Counted from the stretch's first letter, positions 15,468 through 26,238 are shown. The stretch: 29,481 bases of DNA from LMUY01 sp964245075 (GCA_964245075.1 CAXTLC010000059.1:1-29481); one strand, 5' to 3'. The notes: a model not told the origin generated them from the sequence alone. Made by a program: numbers and translations.

Positions 15468-16325
15468 ATGGCCCTCCAGCTCTCCCCCCACATGACCGTC
15501 ATGCAGAACGCGGTGCAAAAGGCCGCACGCCGCCTGGTGCGGGACTTCGCCGAGGTGGAGCAGCTCCAAGTCAGCGTGAAAGGTCCCGGGGACTTCGTCA
15601 GCCAGGCCGACATCCGTTCCGAGCAGACGATCCGCACCGAGCTGGACCGTGCCCGCCCGGGATACGCCATGCTGCTGGAAGAGGCCGGCACGGTTGGCGG
15701 CGACAACTGGGCCTGGCGCTGGATCGTGGACCCGCTGGACGGCACCACCAACTACCTGCACGGCGTGCCGCACTGGTGCATCAGCGTGGCGCTGGAGCGG
15801 CGGGCGGACCCCGGCAATCCCCGGAGCGCCAGCGAAGTGGTCGCCGGCTGCATCTACAACCCTGTCAACGACGAGATGTTCTGGGCCGAGAAGGGCGTGG
15901 GCGCCTTCCTCAACGAGCGCCGCCTGCGGGTTTCCGCCCGGCGTGAGCTGAAGGACGCGCTGTTCGCCACCGGCATCCCGTTCGCGTCGGTTCCCGCGGG
16001 GCGGCGGCTTGCCTTCGCCCGCACGCTGGGCACGCTGATGCCGGTCGTGGCAGGCGTGCGGCGCTTCGGCGCGGCGGCGCTGGACCTCGCCTGGGTCGCG
16101 GCTGGGCGCTACGACGGCTACTGGGAATTGGGACCGAAGCCGTGGGATGTGGCGGCGGGCGCGCTGATCGTGCGGGAAGCGGGAGGCTACGCCACGGACG
16201 CCGCGGGCGGAGAGATGCGGCTGGATGTGGCCGGCGTGGACGTTGTGGCCGCAAACCCTCACCTCCATCCAAAACTGCTCGAAGTCGTCGCGGAAGGCGT
16301 GGCGGCGGCGTCCCGCACGTCCTGA
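15468..16325 (+). CDS. inositol-monophosphatase-family phosphatase (SuhB-like)
   Basis: Mg2+-dependent sugar-phosphate phosphatase of the IMPase fold, 285 aa, cytoplasmic. E71/E72 in LLEEAG and D88-P-L-D91-GTTN form the metal site. KPWDVAAGALIVREAGG (D227) is the second signature. Likely substrate is inositol-1-phosphate or a related phosphate; SuhB homologues also assist rRNA transcription. ATG 15468 is chosen over the earlier in-frame ATG at 15444 because the family begins near there. It follows efp by 36 nt on the same strand. Confidence 0.9.
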   Translation: MALQLSPHMTVMQNAVQKAARRLVRDFAEVEQLQVSVKGPGDFVSQADIRSEQTIRTELDRARPGYAMLLEEAGTVGGDNWAWRWIVDPLDGTTNYLHGVPHWCISVALERRADPGNPRSASEVVAGCIYNPVNDEMFWAEKGVGAFLNERRLRVSARRELKDALFATGIPFASVPAGRRLAFARTLGTLMPVVAGVRRFGAAALDLAWVAAGRYDGYWELGPKPWDVAAGALIVREAGGYATDAAGGEMRLDVAGVDVVAANPHLHPKLLEVVAEGVAAASRTS

Positions 16326-16374
16326 CGGCGCCCGCCGGGTAGTTTCCTCCGGTAGGGGGCATTATGCTGGGCGG

Positions 16375-17091
16375 GTGAGACGCCTTCTTCTCCTGTTCCT
16401 GTTCGCGTCGCCGGCGCTGGCCCCAGCGCTGGCCCAGGTCAGCGTCAACCCGGGCGCGCTGGAACAATTGCAGCCAAGCGCGCCCGCTCCCAGTTCCGCG
16501 CCGGCGCATCCGCCCGTGCGTCCGGCGGTCAAGCATCCGGTTTCCCGCCACCCGGCGCATCCCGCCACCCGGCCCGCGGCGGCCCCGCAATCCGCGCCGC
16601 GCCGCGCAGCGCCGGCACCCGCGACATTGGCACCCGCGACCGTGGCGCCCGCGCCGCCGCCCGCCGCAGTCCTGCCGCCGCCAGTGGAGGCGCCGGCACA
16701 TCCCGCGCCGCCGCCGCCGGCTCCGGTGGTGCCGGATGCGGCCGGCGACGCCAGCAAGCTGCCGGGCGGCGTCCGGATCACCTTCGGCCCCGGCAATGCG
16801 GACCTCAATCCCGCGACCGATGCGGCGCTGCGAACCCTCGCCAGGGCAGTGAAGGCCGATCCCAAGGTCAGCCTGAACCTTTACGCCTACGCCGCCGGCA
16901 CGCCGGATGACCCGTCCACGCCCCGGCGCTTGTCGCTGTCCCGCGCCCTTGCGGCACGCGCGGTGTTGATCAGCGAAGGCATCGTTTCCACCCGCATCTA
17001 TCCCCGCGCGCTCGGGGCGACTGCGCCGGATGGTCCGCCGGACCGGGTCGACGTCACGGACGGCCCGCCCAACGCAGCCCCGTCCCAATGA
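16375..17091 (+). CDS. periplasmic Pro/Ala-rich OmpA-like protein
   Basis: 238-aa exported protein. The GTG at 16375 gives a clean signal peptide (VRRLLLLFLFASPALAPALA-Q). About 100 residues of low-complexity Pro/Ala/His linker follow, long enough to span periplasmic space. The C-terminal 90 residues resemble an OmpA-type peptidoglycan-binding domain: VRITFGPGNADLNPATDAAL, a central YAYAAGT strand and SLSRALAARAVLISEGI. The Asp that binds diaminopimelate is not obvious, so binding may be weak. It ends 16 nt before the MotA-like gene and probably works with the channel pair that follows. The proline runs make it a likely EF-P-dependent protein. Confidence 0.75.
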   Translation: MRRLLLLFLFASPALAPALAQVSVNPGALEQLQPSAPAPSSAPAHPPVRPAVKHPVSRHPAHPATRPAAAPQSAPRRAAPAPATLAPATVAPAPPPAAVLPPPVEAPAHPAPPPPAPVVPDAAGDASKLPGGVRITFGPGNADLNPATDAALRTLARAVKADPKVSLNLYAYAAGTPDDPSTPRRLSLSRALAARAVLISEGIVSTRIYPRALGATAPDGPPDRVDVTDGPPNAAPSQ

Positions 17092-17107
17092 CCCGGATGC
17101 CCATGCG

Positions 17108-18241
17108 GTGACCCGCCCGGTCAACTACCTGATCCGCATGCTGCTGTTCATGCTGGCGATGGTGGTGGTGGCTGTCCTGCTGTCCGGTGCGCTCGCCGTG
17201 GCGTTCGAGAGCAACCCGCTGCTCAACTCCCTTATCCTGCTGGTCCTGTTGCTGGGCGTCGCCTGGAACATGCGCCAGGTGCTGCGCCTGACCCCGGAGG
17301 TGCGCTGGGTGGAGACGTTCCAGCACTCCCGGGCCCGCCTGGCCGGGTTGCCGTCCCCGGTGCTGCTGGCGCCCATGGCGTCCATGATGTCCCAGCGCTC
17401 CGCGAAGGGGGTGGACCGTTTCACCCTGTCCGCCCCCGCGATGCGGTCCCTGCTGGACAGCCTGGCCAACCGCCTGGACGAGAGCCGGGAGATGTCGCGC
17501 TACATGACCGGGCTGCTGATCTTCCTGGGCTTGCTCGGCACGTTCTGGGGCCTGCTGCTGACGGTGGCCTCCGTCGCGGCCGTGATCAACGGCATGTCCG
17601 TCGGGTCGGGCGACATCAACGTGTTGTTCGATCAGCTCAAGGGCGGGCTGGCCAGGCCGCTGCAAGGGATGAGCACGGCGTTCTCATCGTCCATGTTCGG
17701 CCTGTCCGGCGCGCTCGTGCTCGGCTTCCTCGACCTGACGGCAGGGCAGGCGCAGAACCGCTTCTTCAACGAGTTGGAGGAGTGGCTGGCCGGGCTGACC
17801 CGGCTGTCCTCCGGCGTCCTGGGCGGCGAGGGCGAGGCGTCCGTGCCCGTTTACGTGCAGGCGCTGCTGGAACAAACGGCGGAGAACATGGAAAGCTTGC
17901 AGCGCGTGCTGGTGCGCAGCGAGGAAGGCCGCTTGCAGGCCAACCAGGCGACGGCGGCGCTGTCCGACAAGATCGGCCAGCTTTCGGACAGCATGCGCGC
18001 CAGCCAGCAACTGATGCTGCGGATCGCGGAAGCGCAGTCCGCCCTGGCGCCAGCCCTGCACCGCCTGGGCGAGCGCGGCGGGGACGACGCCGTGCGCGGC
18101 CACCTTCGCAACATCGAGGCGGCGCTGGGCCGCCTGGCGGGCGAGCTGGAAAGCGGCCGCGCCCAGACGGTCGGCGAGGTCCGCAACGACATCCGCGTGC
18201 TGACCCGCACGGTCGCTGGCCTGGCGAGCCGCCCGGCGTGA
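17108..18241 (+). CDS. MotA/TolQ/ExbB-like proton channel subunit
   Basis: 377-aa inner-membrane protein with four helices: about 7-30, 35-55, 130-160 (LLIFLGLLGTFWGLLLTVAS) and 185-215 (GMSTAFSSSMFGLSGALVLG). The last two carry the MotA/ExbB/TolQ signature. A cytoplasmic C-terminal tail of about 130 residues is predicted to form coiled coil. Start is GTG 17108. The partner gene overlaps its stop by GTGA. No flagellar, tol or ton genes lie nearby, so it is a non-flagellar stator of unknown output, probably a proton-driven motor of the envelope. Annotation pipelines often name such proteins flagellar motor or biopolymer transporter; neither is shown here. Confidence 0.85.
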   Translation: MTRPVNYLIRMLLFMLAMVVVAVLLSGALAVAFESNPLLNSLILLVLLLGVAWNMRQVLRLTPEVRWVETFQHSRARLAGLPSPVLLAPMASMMSQRSAKGVDRFTLSAPAMRSLLDSLANRLDESREMSRYMTGLLIFLGLLGTFWGLLLTVASVAAVINGMSVGSGDINVLFDQLKGGLARPLQGMSTAFSSSMFGLSGALVLGFLDLTAGQAQNRFFNELEEWLAGLTRLSSGVLGGEGEASVPVYVQALLEQTAENMESLQRVLVRSEEGRLQANQATAALSDKIGQLSDSMRASQQLMLRIAEAQSALAPALHRLGERGGDDAVRGHLRNIEAALGRLAGELESGRAQTVGEVRNDIRVLTRTVAGLASRPA

Positions 18242-19413
18242 GCCGCCGACGCCGGGGCGGCGGCGGGGAAGCGCTCAATCCCTGGCCCGGCTTTGTGGAC
18301 GCGCTGTCCACCTTGCTGATGGTCATCATCTTCGTGCTGCTGGTTTTCGTCCTGGCGCAGGCTTTCCTGTCGGTGGCGCTGACCGGCAAGGACCGCGCCC
18401 TGGACCAGCTCAACCGCCAGATGGCCGAGCTGACCGACATGCTTTCCCTGGAGCGCGGCCACAGCGCCGAACTGCAATCGACGGTCGCCGGGCTAACGCG
18501 CGGGCTGCGGACCGCCAGCTTGGCACGCGACCGGCTGGACGCCCAGGTGGGCACGCTGACGCAGCAACTCGCTGACGCCGCCGGCCGCGCGGACGCGGCC
18601 GGGCAGGCGGCGGCCGGACAGCTTGCCGACCTGGCCCGCCTGCAGGACCAGGTGCGCGCCTTGACCGCGCTGCGCGACGACCTGGAAGCACAGGCCTCCG
18701 CCAGCGCCGCCAAGTCCGCGACCGCCGACCAGGCCCACGCCGCCGTGGCCACCCAACTCGCCGACGAGCAGACGCTGTCCGAGTCCGCGCGGGCGCAGAT
18801 CGCGCTGATGAACCGCCAGATGGCGGAGCTGAGGGCGCAAGTCTCGCAGGTGTCCGCAGCGCTGGATCTGTCGGAGCAAGCGGATCACGCGAAGGACGTG
18901 CAGATCGCCAACCTGGGCGCCCGGCTCAACGGCGCGCTCGCCTCCAAGGTGGAGGAGCTGCAACGCTATCGCAGCGAGTTCTTCGGGCGCCTGCGTGAGG
19001 TGCTGGCCAACCGGCCTGGCGTGCAGGTCGTGGGCGACCGCTTCGTGTTCCAGTCCGAGGTGCTGTTTCCCCAGGGCAGCGCGGAGCTGACCGGGACCGG
19101 CCAGGGGGAGGTTCGCGCCCTGGCCAGGACGATCAAGCAGGTTGCGGCGGAAATCCCGCCCGATCTGCCCTGGATCCTGCGGGTGGACGGCCACGCGGAC
19201 CGGTTGCCCGTGTCGCGCGGCCCATTTGCCTCCAACTGGGAGTTGTCGTCCCAGCGTGCGATCAACGTGGTCAAGCTGCTGATCACCGAGGGCGTCCCGG
19301 CCACCCATCTGGCGGCGACCGGGTTCGCCGACTTCCAGCCGCTGGACGGCACCGACGGTTCGGACGCCGATGCCCGCAACCGGCGCATCGAGCTGCGGCT
19401 CACTGACCGGTGA
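18238..19413 (+). CDS. MotB-like peptidoglycan-binding stator subunit
   Basis: 391-aa partner of the MotA-like channel. A basic N-terminus is followed by one membrane helix (about 18-45); D21 in PGFVDALSTLLMVI is at the place of the MotB proton-carrying Asp. Residues about 60-255 form a long Ala/Gln/Leu-rich coiled coil, much longer than in flagellar MotB. The C-terminal domain (about 260-391) is OmpA-like: ILRVDGHADRLPVS, NWELSSQRAINVVKLLI and the tail RNRRIELRL. GTG start overlaps the stop of the upstream gene (GTGA), so the two are made together. It likely anchors the motor to peptidoglycan; the moved partner is unknown. Confidence 0.87.
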   Translation: MSRRRRGGGGEALNPWPGFVDALSTLLMVIIFVLLVFVLAQAFLSVALTGKDRALDQLNRQMAELTDMLSLERGHSAELQSTVAGLTRGLRTASLARDRLDAQVGTLTQQLADAAGRADAAGQAAAGQLADLARLQDQVRALTALRDDLEAQASASAAKSATADQAHAAVATQLADEQTLSESARAQIALMNRQMAELRAQVSQVSAALDLSEQADHAKDVQIANLGARLNGALASKVEELQRYRSEFFGRLREVLANRPGVQVVGDRFVFQSEVLFPQGSAELTGTGQGEVRALARTIKQVAAEIPPDLPWILRVDGHADRLPVSRGPFASNWELSSQRAINVVKLLITEGVPATHLAATGFADFQPLDGTDGSDADARNRRIELRLTDR

Positions 19414-19526
19414 GCCGGCCGGCCGCGGCGAATCGGACACAGCCAAGCCGCTGGGCATCGCCCCTCGGTCTGATGGGCGTGTCCTTGCAATGGACTGGTG
19501 CGACCCGCTTGCCTATTCACCGCAGC

Positions 19527-20048
19527 ATGACCGCCATGAACCCCGCCTCACGCCTTGCCCTGCTGGCCGGCCTGATCCTGTTGCCCGGCTGTTCCTCCCT
19601 GCTCGTCGGCAGCACGCAGGAGGTGTCCGGCATCGCTGCCACCGGCATCGCCAGCTCGGTGACGCGCAGCGCCACCGCGGCCACGGCGATCGGCCTGGGC
19701 GTGGCTGCCGGCGCCACCGCGGGGCTGCAATATGCCGAGCGCCGGGTGCATCGCGCCGAGCAGGACCGCATCGCCGAGGCCGCAGGCAGGGTCGAGCCGG
19801 GCGGGACCGCGGCCTGGAGCGTGTCGCACGACATTCCCATCGAGAACGACGAGCATGGCCAGGTCGCGGTGGTCCGGACGGTCGGCGCCCCGGTGATCGC
19901 GTGCAAGGAGATCGTGTTCTCCGTGGACACGGAGGAGGCGCACCAGCCGAAACGCGCCTTCTACACGGCAACCGTCTGCCAGGATGGCGCCGCCTGGAAG
20001 TGGGCTTCAGCCGAGCCCGCGACGGCGCGCTGGGGCTCCTTGCAGTGA
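19527..20048 (+). CDS. small lipoprotein, first of a tandem pair
   Basis: 173-aa lipoprotein. The signal ends in LLPGC, a good lipobox, so it should be acylated. A Gly/Ala-rich helical segment (AATAIGLGVAAGATAGLQYA) follows, then a conserved C-terminal domain with a Cys pair (ACKEIVFSV and TVCQD). That domain is clearly shared with the next gene: VSHDIPIEN-EHG-VAVVRT and WKWASAEPATARWGSLQ. ATG 19527 is chosen; 19536 is possible. It follows the MotB-like gene by 113 nt without an obvious promoter. Function unknown. Confidence 0.8.
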   Translation: MTAMNPASRLALLAGLILLPGCSSLLVGSTQEVSGIAATGIASSVTRSATAATAIGLGVAAGATAGLQYAERRVHRAEQDRIAEAAGRVEPGGTAAWSVSHDIPIENDEHGQVAVVRTVGAPVIACKEIVFSVDTEEAHQPKRAFYTATVCQDGAAWKWASAEPATARWGSLQ

Positions 20049-20518
20049 GGTGGCCGATGGTGGTGATGCTGCCGCTGCTGGCTGGCTGCACCTCGGCGGG
20101 CAACATCATCGGCGTCGTGGTTGGCGGGGCGGCCGGCGGCGCCACGGCCAATCCGGCCGTCGGCTTCGGGGTTGGCGTCGCCACGGCGGCGGCGTCGGAC
20201 TACGCGATCCGGACGGTTAGCCGCACGTGGCACGGGGGCGAGCAGGACGCCATCGCCGCCGCGGCCGGCAGCTTGCCGATCGGCGGAACCGGGCCCTGGC
20301 GGATGCGCCACACCTTGCCGATCGGCAACGAGCACGGCCGGCTCGAAGTGGTGCGCAGCATCGACAATCCCTTGGCACCGTGCCGGGAAGTGCTGTTCTC
20401 CGTCGAGCGAAGTGGCGACGCCGCCGCCTGGTACTCCGTCGATGTCTGCCAGGACGCAGGGCACTGGAAGTGGGCCAGCGCGGAGCCTGCTGTTGAGCGC
20501 TGGGGCTTCCTGCAATAG
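20045..20518 (+). CDS. small lipoprotein, second of a tandem pair
   Basis: 157-aa paralogue of the preceding protein. GTG 20045 overlaps its stop (GTGA) and gives a short leader VRWPMVVMLPLLAGC with a lipobox Cys at residue 15; ATG 20057 would lose the positive charge. A glycine-rich segment (GVVVGGAAGGATANPAVGFG) follows, then the shared domain: MRHTLPIGNEHGRLEVVRS, a Cys pair (PCREVLFSVE and VDVCQD) and WKWASAEPAVERWGFLQ. Coupled translation suggests the two act together, perhaps as a pair in the outer membrane. No known domain recognised. Confidence 0.8.
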   Translation: MRWPMVVMLPLLAGCTSAGNIIGVVVGGAAGGATANPAVGFGVGVATAAASDYAIRTVSRTWHGGEQDAIAAAAGSLPIGGTGPWRMRHTLPIGNEHGRLEVVRSIDNPLAPCREVLFSVERSGDAAAWYSVDVCQDAGHWKWASAEPAVERWGFLQ

Positions 20519-20534
20519 GTGTTCAGGAGGCATA

Positions 20535-20565
20535 ACCGGCCCGGCAACTGCAAGGGCTGGCCGGT
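20535..20565 (+). terminator. possible hairpin after lipoprotein pair
   Basis: Seven-bp arms (ACCGGCC/GGCCGGT) with a 17-nt loop in the 60-nt gap before the DUF3859-like gene. No U-tract, so it could also be an RNA structure over the next ribosome-binding region. Confidence 0.25.
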
Positions 20566-20578
20566 GCACCTTCGTCAC

Positions 20579-21142
20579 ATGTCTCACAACAGCCGCAGGC
20601 TTGCCGCCGCGCCGCTGTGGCTGGCGTTCGCCGCAACGGTCCCGCTCGCGGCCGGGTCAGCGCGGGCGAACCCGCTGGAAGTGGAAATCGGCCGCATCGG
20701 CGAAGTCACGGCCGCCGATGCCGGCCCAACCACGCCGCCCCTGCCGGGCAACGTGGTTGGCAGCACCCCGGTGCTCGATCCCCGCTACGTCACGCAGGGT
20801 CCGGAGGTCGAAGGCGCCTTCTGCAAGCAGTTCGGCTTCGAGTTCCGCGCCCGCAACCTTCCAGCGCCGCTGTCCATGCCGGTCGAGGTTCGGCTCGACC
20901 ACCCGCTGTGGACATTGCCGGATGGGCGGACCAGCACGCGGGAAGTCAATGGCAGCGGCATCGATTCCGACCATTGGACCTACAGCGGCTACACGCTGGA
21001 AGAGTCCTGGTCCCTGGTTCCTGGCACCTGGACGTTCAGCGTGATGGCTGGCGGCGCAGTGCTGGCGACGGCCAGCTTCAACGTGACGGTCGAACCTGGG
21101 CAGCACATGCCGGAAGGCGGATGTGCCGCGCCGACGTCATAG
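20579..21142 (+). CDS. exported DUF3859-like protein
   Basis: 187-aa protein with a signal peptide (basic start, hydrophobic LWLAFAATVPLAAG, probable cleavage after SARA). The mature part begins EIGRIGEVTAADAG and has FGFEFRARN, a VRLDHPLWTLPDG strand and WSLVPGTWTFSV, a beta-sandwich pattern that fits the DUF3859 family. Function unknown; likely periplasmic. ATG 20579 is chosen because it starts the signal peptide; the longer frame from 20519 does not. It is the last plus-strand gene of the envelope cluster and runs convergent to rpsU. Confidence 0.75.
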   Translation: MSHNSRRLAAAPLWLAFAATVPLAAGSARANPLEVEIGRIGEVTAADAGPTTPPLPGNVVGSTPVLDPRYVTQGPEVEGAFCKQFGFEFRARNLPAPLSMPVEVRLDHPLWTLPDGRTSTREVNGSGIDSDHWTYSGYTLEESWSLVPGTWTFSVMAGGAVLATASFNVTVEPGQHMPEGGCAAPTS

Positions 21143-21192
21143 CGGCCAAGCCCAGGCGGCAACCGAGTTCAGGCAGCCTGGTTGGCAGCGGG

Positions 21193-21396
21193 CTAGAAGC
21201 CCTCGCGCTCCAGCCGCTTGCGCTCCATCTTGCGGGCACGGCGAACGGCCTCGGCGGCTTCACGGGCGCGACGCTCGGATGGCTTCTCGAAATGGCGGCG
21301 CAGCTTCATCTCGCGGAAGATGCCCTCACGCTGCATCTTCTTCTTAAGCGCCTTCAGCGCTTGGTCTACGTTGTTGTCACGAACTAGAACCTGCAC
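21193..21396 (-). CDS. rpsU: 30S ribosomal protein S21
   Basis: Small basic ribosomal protein of 67 aa, of normal alphaproteobacterial length. It begins VQVLVRDNNVDQALKALKKK and has GIFREMKLRRHFEKPSERRA followed by a long basic helix. GTG start at 21396 with AGGAG and AGGTG upstream on the minus strand; the longer frame to 21528 is untranslated leader. It is divergent from def-COQ9, an arrangement known in alphaproteobacteria. Confidence 0.95.
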   Translation of the reverse strand: MQVLVRDNNVDQALKALKKKMQREGIFREMKLRRHFEKPSERRAREAAEAVRRARKMERKRLEREGF

Positions 21397-21460
21397 TCGG
21401 CACCTACTCCTAGGGTATGGGCGAACGACTCCAACCGCGCTTATGCCCGGTGGAGCATGC

Positions 21461-21489
21461 GCTATAACATGCCCCCGTCCCCTCGCCAA
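21461..21489 (-). promoter_or_regulatory. sigma70-type promoter of rpsU
   Basis: On the minus strand TTGGCG (21484-21489), a 17-nt spacer and TATAGC (21461-21466) form a reasonable housekeeping promoter about 65 nt upstream of the rpsU start. Confidence 0.45.
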
Positions 21490-21521
21490 AGCCTTTCGCG
21501 ATCCCAATCTGTCGCCGCGAC

Positions 21522-22049
21522 ATGGCAATTCTCAAGATCGCCCGCATGGGCCACCCCGTGCTGCTGCAACGCGCCGAACCGGTCGCCGATCCAGGCGCCC
21601 CGGACATCCGACGCCTGGTCGCCGACATGATGGAAACGATGGAGGACGCGCCCGGCGCGGGCCTTGCCGCCCCGCAGGTCCACGTGCCGCTGCGCTTGTT
21701 CGTGTTCCGCGTCCAGCCTGCCCGGGCCGGCGACGCGCCCGACGACACTCCGGTCGGCAACACGGTGGTCATCAATCCCACGGTCGAGCCGGTGGGCGAG
21801 GAGCGCGTGCTGCGCTGGGAGGGCTGCTTGTCCATACCCGGCCTGCGCGCCGCCGTGCCGCGCTGGGCCAGGGTGCGCTACAGCGGCGTGGATTGCGAGG
21901 GCAACCCCGTCGGCGCCGAGGTGGGCGGCTTTCACGCCGGCGTCGTGCAGCACGAGTTCGACCATCTGGACGGAATCCTCTATCCGATGCGGATGAACGA
22001 TTTCCGCTTGTTCGGCTTCCACGAGGAACTGGCAAGGGCCGGCGCATGA
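21522..22049 (+). CDS. def: peptide deformylase
   Basis: Metalloenzyme that removes the formyl group from nascent proteins, 175 aa. All three motifs are present: GAGLAAPQV with Q52, EGCLSIPG with C102, and QHEFDHLDG with H144, E145 and H148. C102 and the two His bind the metal. ATG 21522. The stop overlaps the start of the COQ9-family gene (ATGA), so the two are coupled. Genomes of this group often carry more than one deformylase; this could be the secondary copy. Confidence 0.95.
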   Translation: MAILKIARMGHPVLLQRAEPVADPGAPDIRRLVADMMETMEDAPGAGLAAPQVHVPLRLFVFRVQPARAGDAPDDTPVGNTVVINPTVEPVGEERVLRWEGCLSIPGLRAAVPRWARVRYSGVDCEGNPVGAEVGGFHAGVVQHEFDHLDGILYPMRMNDFRLFGFHEELARAGA

Positions 22050-22633
22050 CCCTTCCGGAGCGCTCCGCCGAGCGGGATGCCGCATTGGACGCGCTGGCCG
22101 CGTCCGTGCCGTTCCCGGGCTGGAGCATGGCCGCCCTGCGCGAGGCCGCGGGGCCGGATGCCGACCTGCTGTTCCCCGGCGGCCCGGTGGACATGGTGGA
22201 GACCTGGTGCGACCTGGCGGACCGCCGCATGGAAACCATGCCTGTCGCAGGCGAACGGTTGGCGGACCGGGTGCGTGCCCTGATCGCTCGGCGGCTGGAG
22301 GAGAGCCGTCCTTGCAAGGAGGCCGTCCGCCGCGGCCTCGCCGTGCTGGCCACCGACGCCGGCGCGTCCTTCCGCACGGCGGCCCGCACCGTCGACGCCG
22401 TCTGGCACGCGGCCGGGGACAAGAGCGCCGATTGGAGCTGGTACAGCAAGCGGGCGATCCTGGCCGGGGTTTACGGCAGCACCCTCCTGTTCTGGCTGCG
22501 GGACGACAGCGAGGCGGACGAGGCCACGCTTGCCTTCCTGGACCGCCGCCTCGCCGGCGCCGGGCGCATCGGGCGGCTGCGGCGCAGGGGCGGTGCCGTG
22601 CTGCGACGTCTTCGTCCCGGCCACTCGGTCTAG
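22046..22633 (+). CDS. COQ9-family protein (rpsU-divergent)
   Basis: 195-aa helical protein of the COQ9 family, known in alphaproteobacteria as the rpsU-divergently transcribed protein. In mitochondria COQ9 binds lipid and helps COQ7 hydroxylate ubiquinone precursors; a similar ubiquinone role is likely here. Visible family features are FPGWSMAALREAAG near the start, VDMVETWCDLADRRM, and the C-terminal DWSWYSKRAILAGVYGSTLLFWLRDDS helix pair. It starts on the ATGA overlap with def. Its position two genes from divergent rpsU supports the call. Confidence 0.9.
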   Translation: MTLPERSAERDAALDALAASVPFPGWSMAALREAAGPDADLLFPGGPVDMVETWCDLADRRMETMPVAGERLADRVRALIARRLEESRPCKEAVRRGLAVLATDAGASFRTAARTVDAVWHAAGDKSADWSWYSKRAILAGVYGSTLLFWLRDDSEADEATLAFLDRRLAGAGRIGRLRRRGGAVLRRLRPGHSV

Positions 22634-22644
22634 GCACGGGCCAG

Positions 22645-23535
22645 ATGCCCCGCGTCCGCGTGCGGCATGAGACCGAGTACTTCTACGAGATGCCGGTGAG
22701 CCTGCTGGCGCACCGGCTGATGCTGCGCCCGCGCGACAGCCATGACCTCCGGCTGCTGGAAACGGCGCTCACCGTGTCCCCGCCAGCCCGCACGACCCGT
22801 TGGGCGCACGACGTGTTCGGCAACTCGGTGTGCTTTCTCCACTTCGCCGAGGACCAGACGGCGACGCGGCTGAAGGTGGTCTCCACCTTGGACCTGCGCC
22901 ACTACCCGGCCCGCGCCGACCTGCCGCTCGACCCGCAGGCGGAGGCCTACCCGTTCAGCTACACCTCCGCCGAGGTGCCGGACCTGGCGCGCTCGATCGA
23001 GCGGCACTACCCCGACCCGGACCGCAAGCTGGATGCCTGGGCGCACCGCTTCCTGCCGCCCGGGGGGCAGCGGGAGCGGACTGGCACCATGGACATGCTC
23101 ACCGCCATGACCCGGGCGATCCGCGCCGAGTTCCGCTACGAGGGCCGGCTGGCGGAGGGCACCAACGATCCGCTGGTCACGCTGGAAACGCAGAGCGGAG
23201 CTTGCCGGGACTTCGCCGTGTTCATGATGGAGGCCGTGCGTTCCCTGGGCTTGGCCGCCCGGTTCGTCAGCGGCTACCTGTACGACGAGCATCCAGGCGC
23301 CGGCGGCGAGCAGGTGATCGGCGGCGGGGCCACCCACGCCTGGGTGGAGGTGTACCTGCCGGGCGCAGGGTGGGTGGAGTTCGACCCAACCAACGGCTGG
23401 GTCGCCGGCCGCAACCTCATCCGCGTCAGCGTGGCCCGCACGCCGCAGCAAGCCGTGCCGATCTCCGGCAGCTTCATGGGGCCGCCGGGCGCGTTCGGCA
23501 GCATGAACGTGGACGTGCAAGTCGCAGTCGGTTGA
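22645..23535 (+). CDS. transglutaminase-like cysteine protease family protein
   Basis: 296-aa cytoplasmic protein with the bacterial transglutaminase N-terminal beta domain (VRHETEYFYEMPVSLLAHRLMLRPR broken by strands) followed by a transglutaminase core. The triad is the Cys of QSGACRDFA, the His of ATHAWVEVYLPG and the Asp of EFDPTNG. Family members are thought to act as proteases or amide-modifying enzymes; no substrate is known. ATG 22645 lies 11 nt after the COQ9-family stop, so it is probably in the same transcript. The clpB promoter starts just after its end. Confidence 0.88.
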   Translation: MPRVRVRHETEYFYEMPVSLLAHRLMLRPRDSHDLRLLETALTVSPPARTTRWAHDVFGNSVCFLHFAEDQTATRLKVVSTLDLRHYPARADLPLDPQAEAYPFSYTSAEVPDLARSIERHYPDPDRKLDAWAHRFLPPGGQRERTGTMDMLTAMTRAIRAEFRYEGRLAEGTNDPLVTLETQSGACRDFAVFMMEAVRSLGLAARFVSGYLYDEHPGAGGEQVIGGGATHAWVEVYLPGAGWVEFDPTNGWVAGRNLIRVSVARTPQQAVPISGSFMGPPGAFGSMNVDVQVAVG

Positions 23536-23547
23536 AGGGGCGGCTCC

Positions 23548-23576
23548 CTTGAGACGGCCGTTCGACTTGCCCATTT
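23548..23576 (+). promoter_or_regulatory. RpoH (sigma32)-type heat-shock promoter of clpB
   Basis: CTTGAGA (23548-23554), a 14-nt spacer and GCCCATTT (23569-23576) closely match the sigma32 consensus CTTGAAA-N14-CCCCATNT. It lies about 70 nt before the clpB start, as expected for a heat-shock chaperone. Confidence 0.75.
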
Positions 23577-23646
23577 CGAGTGATGCAGCGCGCCGCCTGA
23601 TCAGGGACGCGCTGCCAATCATGTCGCCTGCTCGAAAGGGACACAG

Positions 23647-26229
<2,583 letters not shown>

Positions 26230-26238
26230 GTCTGGGCC

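Noticed and set aside
17108..19413. Zorya-type phage defence (ZorA/ZorB)
   Set aside because: MotA/MotB-like proteins are present, but ZorA is much larger and no zorC, zorD or zorE gene lies nearby.
17108..19413. Flagellar motor motAB
   Set aside because: Long coiled coil, separate OmpA-like partner and no flagellar neighbours; better viewed as a non-flagellar stator.
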